Shown: positions 36,188 to 42,165 of the stretch, one piece after another
Position numbering within the stretch: the first letter of the stretch is position 1
How the letters are laid out: the number at the start of each line of letters is the position of its first letter
Origin: Helochares maculicollis
Taxonomy: Eukaryota; Arthropoda; Insecta; Coleoptera; Hydrophilidae
Reading direction: 5' to 3'
NCBI GenBank assembly: GCA_033557835.1
Contig: JAWQRO010000348.1
Coordinates: 1-42,165 of the forward strand
DNA: 42,165 nucleotides
Translations under genes and position numbers: made by a program
Notes under the pieces: generated by a model
What the model was told of the DNA's origin: nothing
Seen by the model: only the letters and a program-made list of their open reading frames with translations
Databases searched by the model: none

Positions 36188-37296
36188 AGCGTTTTAACTT
36201 TAACAGTAGGATAACAATTTATTTGCGCTAGAGAGTAAAAATTCTGACTTGCTTATTATAGATTAGAAAATATGTCCTGACAAAAATGTAGAGTTGCCAT
36301 AAAATCAGTACTTAGAGTCATCTCTTTTAAAAGTACAGATTTCGACGACTACACGCTTGATAATTACATATTTCATTCTAAAAACATAGATGTACGTATT
36401 AATGTAATAGTCTACGCATGAGGTTTAACGCAATGATTTATTATTTCATCGAAGATGGGTTACGATATCTGGAAGTGTAACAAATCAGCTCCAGGGCGAC
36501 CCTTAGCTCCTATCGATAACCTGAGGTCTAAAGGGCCAAATAGAAAGCATAAATCATATTTCCCAGCAGACACAAAAAAACAGCTAAGGGGACAAGCAGT
36601 AACATCAATAACTCCTCTTGGTACCCCAGCACTTCTTACCTTCTAAAGTAGGACAAAACTGAGTGGAGCAATGAAGACAACACTATCGCCTTGTTCTGAC
36701 GCGATACGACAGGACATCTAACAGGACTCGCAACAAACAACTTTAAAGTAATAGAATAATGTCGCCCGTTTAAAGCCGTTACTTTGAAATATAGTTTAAG
36801 GTAGACTTAAGCTAGAAATATGGTACCTCACAAACCTCCTCACGCCTTTCTCTCTTCAATCCTTCTTACCATTACCCTACTTCTTCAGCTCGCCGTTCTG
36901 ACAGCCAACATTTATACACTTTGCGTTCTAAAGTACGAAAATAAATACTTATTATTGGTGGTGACGTAAATAACGTTATGATTTCCGCTCTTTAGAACCA
37001 CCCCACAGCCGGCCGCAGAAAAGCGGAAAAAAATATATAAATCATCGCTTGATATTTATTACAATAAAAAGTTTATTCGGGCTGTATATGTTGCACCTCC
37101 TTCCTGCGATTGTGAAAGTGGCGTTCGAAATATAAATGTCGGTAAGTGGGGGTTGTAAAGTATGAATGTGAGCAGGTTGTGGAGGTTAGAGGTGTTTTAA
37201 GGAGCCCTCTACCGCTACCCTATAAAATATTAAAACGTGGGTTTGCGCTAAATAAACCAGACGCCCGTTTTGCGATTTCCCTGAAAGCTCTCATAC

Positions 37297-37328
37297 ATAG
37301 GAGTCGAGTTCAATAAAAGGACTCCTAT
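37297..37328. repeat. Nine-base stem hairpin with AATAAA in the loop
   Basis: ATAGGAGTC (37297-37305) pairs perfectly with GACTCCTAT (37320-37328). The 14-base loop contains AATAAA, the polyadenylation hexamer. It lies in a GC-richer patch of the presumed LRR intron. It could be a structured RNA end or chance. Confidence 0.75.
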
Positions 37329-39113
37329 CACCAACCCTATCGGTATCGCCATTACCTGTTAAAGGCATTTTATTTCTGGGTCAACTTGCTCACAAGTTTT
37401 GCTCCTGTTGTCCTTGTTCTGTGTGTAACTTGAAGCATATCGAGAAGACGATCTGTTAGCTTCAAATGTTAATTACTTAATTATATAAGTAGACGAGAAG
37501 TAAAAAATTGTTAAAGTAGAAATATATTTGTATCTTCGATTTTAAATATTAACTTGCGCTTTCAAATTAAACACTTCTTCAAGAGTTTAGCAAGCATCGA
37601 GCATTAGAATAACTAAAATGTAATTTTAAATGTTGACTCATAAGATATACTTTGTTAAAAGATGTATTAAATAGCAAATTTAAGTTTTTTTTAAATTTGA
37701 GCGTAGTTTTGAAACTTATGTCAAACGTATGACAACATTAAAGAAATTGTAAAAGTTAAGTTCTATTTGTGATAGAGAATTGAGGATTTAATTTATCAAC
37801 AAAAATTACAAATTCGGATCTAAAAACTGAATACAATACAGATAACTGTCAGTTGCTGTTAATCCGAGATTTATAATCTTGGAATTCAAAGCTTTAAAAA
37901 TGTAAAGCTATTCACAATCAGTAAAAACTTCCGATTTTAGCTGAGGCGAAGTTGAATCCTTGACGACAATCTTAAAAGTTCTTAGTAAAGAATGAAATAT
38001 AGGAAAATATTTAAATGTTTAACGTAAAATCTAAGCTTAAGAATCTCAAGTCCAAAGATACTAAAATTGAAGATTAAAACAAAATTGAAAGCTAGAGTCT
38101 AATTCTCGCTGCTCATTATTATGACAAATGGAAACATTTTTATATTAAGCCTTGGTTTCCTCAGAGGAACTTAAACAGGAATCTCTTTAAAGAAATTCGA
38201 AAATAGTAGTAGTATTCTACAGTTGCAGATACAAGAGGATTTAATTTGTTGCAATTTAAGTCTATATAAAAATCAAAGCAAATCATAAGACTATCGTTCT
38301 TAACTATAACGTAATCTACGGTTTTAAATAGCCTAAAAACTATTTATGTCAGTTAAGCTCGAGCGATCTAATAATTTAAAAATAAATATATGTAGCGCCT
38401 AAGGAAAGTTTAATTGACTAATTACAGTATCTACTGATACTGATTTCTAGCAGTGTTTTTTTATGTGGTTCATCTCGCAGAAGTAACAGAAAATATCTCT
38501 GGCAAGTTTGAAGGCAATACAACCGTCTTACTTTATTTGTTAATAGCGTAGCGTTACCAATATTTGCTTTGGACAACAATGAATAGCTAAAAACTTTAAA
38601 TGTTTGCATATGCAACCAAATCCATTTCCAATTTTAAGCTTCGGGCTCTTTCTATATGATTCATAAACATATTTAAACGGGCAATTGGTGTTTAAAAACG
38701 ACATTAAAGTTCCAAATAAAAACAAAAATATTATATTTCACTTTGATTTTCGATTTGTACATAGGTTTTTATTACCTATCAGTAAGTATACAAGAATGGT
38801 AAGTGGAAACGTAGTATTCATGAAAATTTAAGTTTCTTACAGCCCAGTTGGGACTTTTAGAGAAAGTGGCACTACTATTTTTATAAATTTAGCTAACACG
38901 CTGACTTATGTGCGGCCATCTCATTTAGTATAATCACAAAGGACACTATTTGTAGTAAACGCTGCAGCAATTCTTTGGGACAGAAATAATATACCTTTTC
39001 TTTAGAAAGATGTCAGTAGGACAGATGCATTTTGATTAAATGCCAACAAACTGCAATACCAAAAACCCAAAAATAGCCCTTTAATTATTTTGTTTTGTGA
39101 TTTGGAAGTGAAG

Positions 39114-39402
39114 ATGGATTTTGGTCGTGAATCTGAATTAGTTGTTTGTCCTTATTGTAGGCAAGAAGTTCACACGGAAACCAAAGCAGAAATTGGCTGT
39201 AAAACACACTTAATAGCATGCACTTTGTGCTGTTTCTGGTAAGGCAGTCATGTGATAAAAATTAATGTATTTCTAATTCTAATGCCCTTTCAGTTGCTGT
39301 TGTATAGCATGGACTCCTTATTTTGTATCATGTTGTAAAAATGTTAAGCACTACTGCCCAAAATGTGGACATTACATTGGAAAATGTACAAATTTGTGCT
39401 GA
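39114..39402 (+). CDS. LITAF-domain (PIG7/LITAF) membrane protein, two exons
   Basis: Exon 1 is 39114-39238 and exon 2 is 39294-39402 (stop TGA), separated by a 55-base intron with GTAAGG donor, CTAAT branch-type site and CCCTTTCAG acceptor. The spliced product has 77 residues. It consists almost wholly of a LITAF domain: a first zinc knuckle CPYC (12-15), a hydrophobic, cysteine-rich membrane-contacting stretch (about 33-56, including a CCFCCCC run) and a second half-site HYCPKC (61-66). Proteins of this family bind zinc through the two CxxC pairs and sit on the cytosolic face of endosome/lysosome membranes as monotopic anchors, with roles in endosomal sorting and immune signalling. The N-terminal PPxY/PTAP-bearing tail of vertebrate LITAF is absent. 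Sixteen of 77 residues are Cys. The ATG is the first in its open frame. The intact intron rules out a processed retrocopy. The gene sits downstream of, and probably within, the LRR gene's intron, on the same strand. Confidence 0.88.
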
Positions 39403-39830
39403 GTAAAATTATTTGGACCGAAAGTATGTTTTTGTACATAATTTCTTCGTTTTGGTGAATCACCTCTGAACGAAAAGTAGAGAAACAAATCCTGGAGTTA
39501 TAAGTTTCTTCTTCTGCTTTTTTTCTACATAAGCACAGACCTCGGCATAGCCCAGCAATTATGTATCATTTTGCCATGTCACCCATGTACTATGGCGCTG
39601 TTTAACTATCTAATGGAATCATGCATTGTTCACAAGAACTCAAAATTTGATTAGTACGCAATTTCAGAATTTGACCAATTCGCCTTATATAAATCCGGGG
39701 ATATTAGAGTAGGGAATTGAAAACTTAACATCGAGTAAAGTAATTTTCATTTTCCTCTCTAAATTATCCAGCTGGATTCTAGTTAAAACTTGTGACGGTA
39801 GTTTTAATTTCGTTAGGTTTCTACTTTAAC
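39403..39830. other. 3' flank of the LITAF gene
   Basis: No clear AATAAA follows within the first 100 bases, so the polyadenylation site is not defined. Nothing else is recognised. Confidence 0.4.
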
Positions 39831-40340
39831 ACGCCCAGTTCCCAAACTACATTGTCAGATTCGCAGCGGCACAGAACTGGGTTACCCACAATGAGTTGGC
39901 CTCACTGCCATAAACTATCCAACTTACACAAACGCCATCGTCTTATGAGCTTGATTACAGACCCTCCCGGCACAGCACAATGCTGATTTTGCATTAGCTT
40001 ATGCATTTTCCTCTTCTTGCTTATAAATCCACACCCTGTAATTTTGCGCCATCCCAACTTTCCACCCGTGCTCAAACTATCGCAGAGGCAGTCACCTGCT
40101 GCAATTCACCACTTGCATTGCAACATTACCATTTTATAATTACCGGCTTAATTGTTTCATTGCTTGGAATTTCATCCTCTTAAAAGAACGCCAAGGAAGT
40201 GTTTAACGAGCCTTTTGTTTGTCGGGAACCTCGAATCCACTTAAACTTTGGATTTACTTGCCACATCCGTAGTTCTATTAATTCATTCCGCACGAATTAA
40301 TTGCGTCTTCTTGAGGAAACAGCCGGTGTGTCAAAGAGGT
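39831..40340. promoter_or_regulatory. Non-coding island with homeodomain-type dyad
   Basis: Moderately GC-richer sequence carries the dyad ATTAATTC (40277-40284) and GAATTAAT (40294-40301) with a nine-base spacer, so two TAAT-type homeodomain cores face each other. About 30 bases downstream, GTGTCA and TGACAG face each other in the same way and match TALE-class homeodomain cores. The arrangement suggests an enhancer. Open frames at 39792-39986 and 40001-40183 have no domain. Confidence 0.35.
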
Positions 40341-41641
40341 GACAGTTTCATTACTTATTTCTGTCTACAATATTTTCAGTTTTATTAATTTTATCATAAT
40401 ATTTATTGAAACAGTGAATATTTGATTGCTTACGTTATTACTAACTTGACGTTGCTAGAATTGCATCGCGTGTATGAAGCATTCGTAACTGCTCTTACAT
40501 TACTTTTTATAAGTTAATGTCACATTCATTGATGGGTAAAAGCAACAGTCAACAGCAACAATTAAATTGTAGCAGCTACAATGTTACTGTAAGCCTGGAG
40601 ACGTATTGGAGATGTCGTGATATGCATTTCTTATAGTATATGCATTGCTTTTGTCATAGATTTTGTTGTAGGTACGCAAAAATAGTTTCCCTATCCAAAA
40701 TGTAAATTTTGCCCCAATAAAAATGCATACTTATTTCCGAAAAAATGATATCAAAAGTTAAAAGAAGAAATAAAGTGAATTTAAGTTACTAGAAATTTAA
40801 TCAAGTTTCAAATCAAGAACAGACAAAACAATATCTGGAAATCAATCCAGCTTTGGTTAAGATGAAACGCTCCATTCAATTAGGTAAATTTTAGAATTTC
40901 TAGATGGAATGAAAAGAGGCAGTATTTACTTCTGCGATCAATGTTTTAGGATGATTTTTGAAAAGTGTCGGACTCTTACTTCGATTTGTTGCAACTCGCA
41001 TCACATCTAGACTAAAATTTAGGAAGGTTCTGTACTTCTGGATCTAAACCTTTTCAAAATAATCGTCTTATAAATTTATTTAGACTATGCCACACATCAA
41101 CATAGCTTTTTAGCTAAGTTCAAGGGGTTAAACAAACAGACATGTACTGATTTCTAAATGTGAAATGTGTGACCAACGATTCTAAAGTAATCGACTTTTA
41201 TGAAAATTTATTAAAAATATATATATTATCAAAAGCAAAATATATCCGAAAAACATACAAAAGCAAGTATTAAAACTAATTTTCTTATCTTCTTGCATTT
41301 CCCAAATTTCGCATAACGGTATGGAAAACTGATTTGTTTTCCAGCTAGTTTCACTTTATTATCTAGTATTCACAAAATTTGCAGAAAATTTATTGCAAAT
41401 TGATAAATAAAAAACTATGTTGAGCAATTACTTAAAAGTTATCGTTGAAGCTTGAAAATACTTGTTGCGTTCTATTGGGACGCTGAAGGGAGAGGTGGTA
41501 TCCCCACTACTTTCTCATATGTTAGGCATAGAGATGTTTAGTTTTAGAGTAAGTGTTAAGTACGCAACTGTAAAGAATAGTAATAAGTATTTCTAAGCCC
41601 TTGTACAGACCATTGGGAAGTGATTAAATACAATAATAATA
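40341..41641. other. AT-rich stretch before the RT fragment
   Basis: No gene is seen. It ends in an AATAATAATAAT run at about 41631-41642 that directly abuts the reverse transcriptase frame and may mark the 5' truncation point of the retrotransposon. Confidence 0.5.
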
Positions 41642-42165
41642 ATCCTGTTTAATATTTATTGTTTTGACCTTCATAGGAATTTTTGTTTTGCCAATACACG
41701 AATAATACAGTATGCCGATGACATATGTTTGCTGGTCGACGGCGGCACTCAATTGAAACGAAGATTGACCAAAAACTTGTATGTATTAGACGATTTGCTT
41801 GGGAGCAATGGCTTTACATTATCCGAAGAAAAAAAACATATACTAATCTTCTCTAAACGGAGAAGACCGATACTTCCAACTAACAAAATTAAACTCGGCA
41901 AGTTTACTCTTTCAGTTAAAGATTCTACACGTTACTTGGGTGTCATCTTGGATCGCAAGCTAGTTTGAACTAGACATATTGACGATCTCATTACAAAATG
42001 TAATAAACGCCTGAATATTCTCAGATATTTATTAAGATTAAAATGGGGAGCCGATCATCGTGTAGGACTAAGTATATATCGCTCCTTGGTAAGATCCTTG
42101 ATGGATTATGGGTCATCCTTGTATGCTTCCACTACATCTCCAATCAGACATAAATTAGTCATCGT
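41642..42165 (+). mobile_element. Non-LTR retrotransposon, RT domain, 5'-truncated, off window end
   Basis: One frame reads ILFNIYCFDLH, then the catalytic box QYADDICLL (YADD at 41711-41722), then LSEEKKHILIFSKRR, then STRYLGVILDRKL, and on through YRSLVRSLMDYGSSLY to the window edge. This is the C-terminal half of a non-LTR reverse transcriptase, in block order and wording like I/R1/Jockey-type elements. It is open throughout except for a single TGA at 41966-41968, where the family normally has Trp after the LDRKL block. The start coincides with an ATA/ATT run and lacks palm-A, so it looks 5'-truncated. Much less decayed than the other RT remnants here, it is probably a recent insertion. 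Confidence 0.88.

Larger units (their letters stand above)
35644..39113. other. Probable intron of the LRR gene
   Basis: This begins with GTAAGTTT after the LRR exon. No further LRR exon is visible up to the LITAF gene. The 63-residue frame at 36455-36646 and minus-strand frames at 35674-35871, 38418-38615 and 38540-38725 have no domain. A GC-richer patch spans about 36830-37370. Notable hairpins lie at 36168-36187, 37297-37328 and 38425-38442 (CAGTATC, loop TACT, GATACTG). Confidence 0.5.

Noticed and set aside
36455..36646. 63-residue frame in the presumed LRR intron
   Set aside because: It continues neither the LRR pattern nor any family, and no good acceptor precedes it.
1..42165. tRNA, rRNA, CRISPR or bacterial-type operons
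   Set aside because: No B-box, spacer-repeat array, ribosome-binding pattern or dense coding was seen on either strand by eye.

Overview
This is eukaryotic, almost certainly insect, genomic DNA. It is strongly AT-rich, gene-sparse and intron-rich, has a 55-base intron with canonical splice sites, and carries mariner transposons and degraded non-LTR retrotransposons. I cannot fix the order or species. Nothing bacterial or viral is seen.

Only two protein genes are well supported, both on the plus strand in the right-hand quarter. The first is an exon (34837-35643) encoding a signal peptide, a four-cysteine N-terminal module and a run of 24-residue leucine-rich repeats. It ends at a splice donor, so the gene continues past the window or into a small exon I did not find. 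Its N-terminal layout recalls insect connectin-like cell-surface LRR proteins, an identification made from memory. The second is a compact two-exon gene (39114-39402) encoding a 77-residue LITAF-domain protein. It probably lies inside the LRR gene's intron.

Two further spots look like 5' ends of transcription units. One, near 8708-8808, has a TATA box, an initiator at ideal spacing, a short leader, and an ATG followed two codons later by a strong splice donor. The other, at 19132-19149, is an 18-base ATG-to-donor mini-exon. I could not find their second exons. Both end in phase 0, as does the start of the LRR exon, so either could be a distant first exon of that gene, but this is unproven.

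Mobile elements make up most of the rest that can be named: the 3' end of a mariner at 1-308; a full-length dead mariner of the same family at 20007-21328, with TA target duplication; a full-length dead mauritiana-type mariner at 30992-32274; and non-LTR reverse-transcriptase remnants at about 350-1560 (minus), 32300-33180 (minus, Jockey-like), 33235-33720 (plus) and 41642-42165 (plus, one nonsense codon, running off the window).

The long remaining stretches are AT-rich non-coding DNA punctuated by short GC-richer islands with dyads, homeodomain-type TAAT cores and E-boxes. This pattern is typical of regulatory DNA around a developmental gene. I found no tRNA, rRNA, CRISPR array or prokaryotic-type operon, and no convincing novel multi-gene system.
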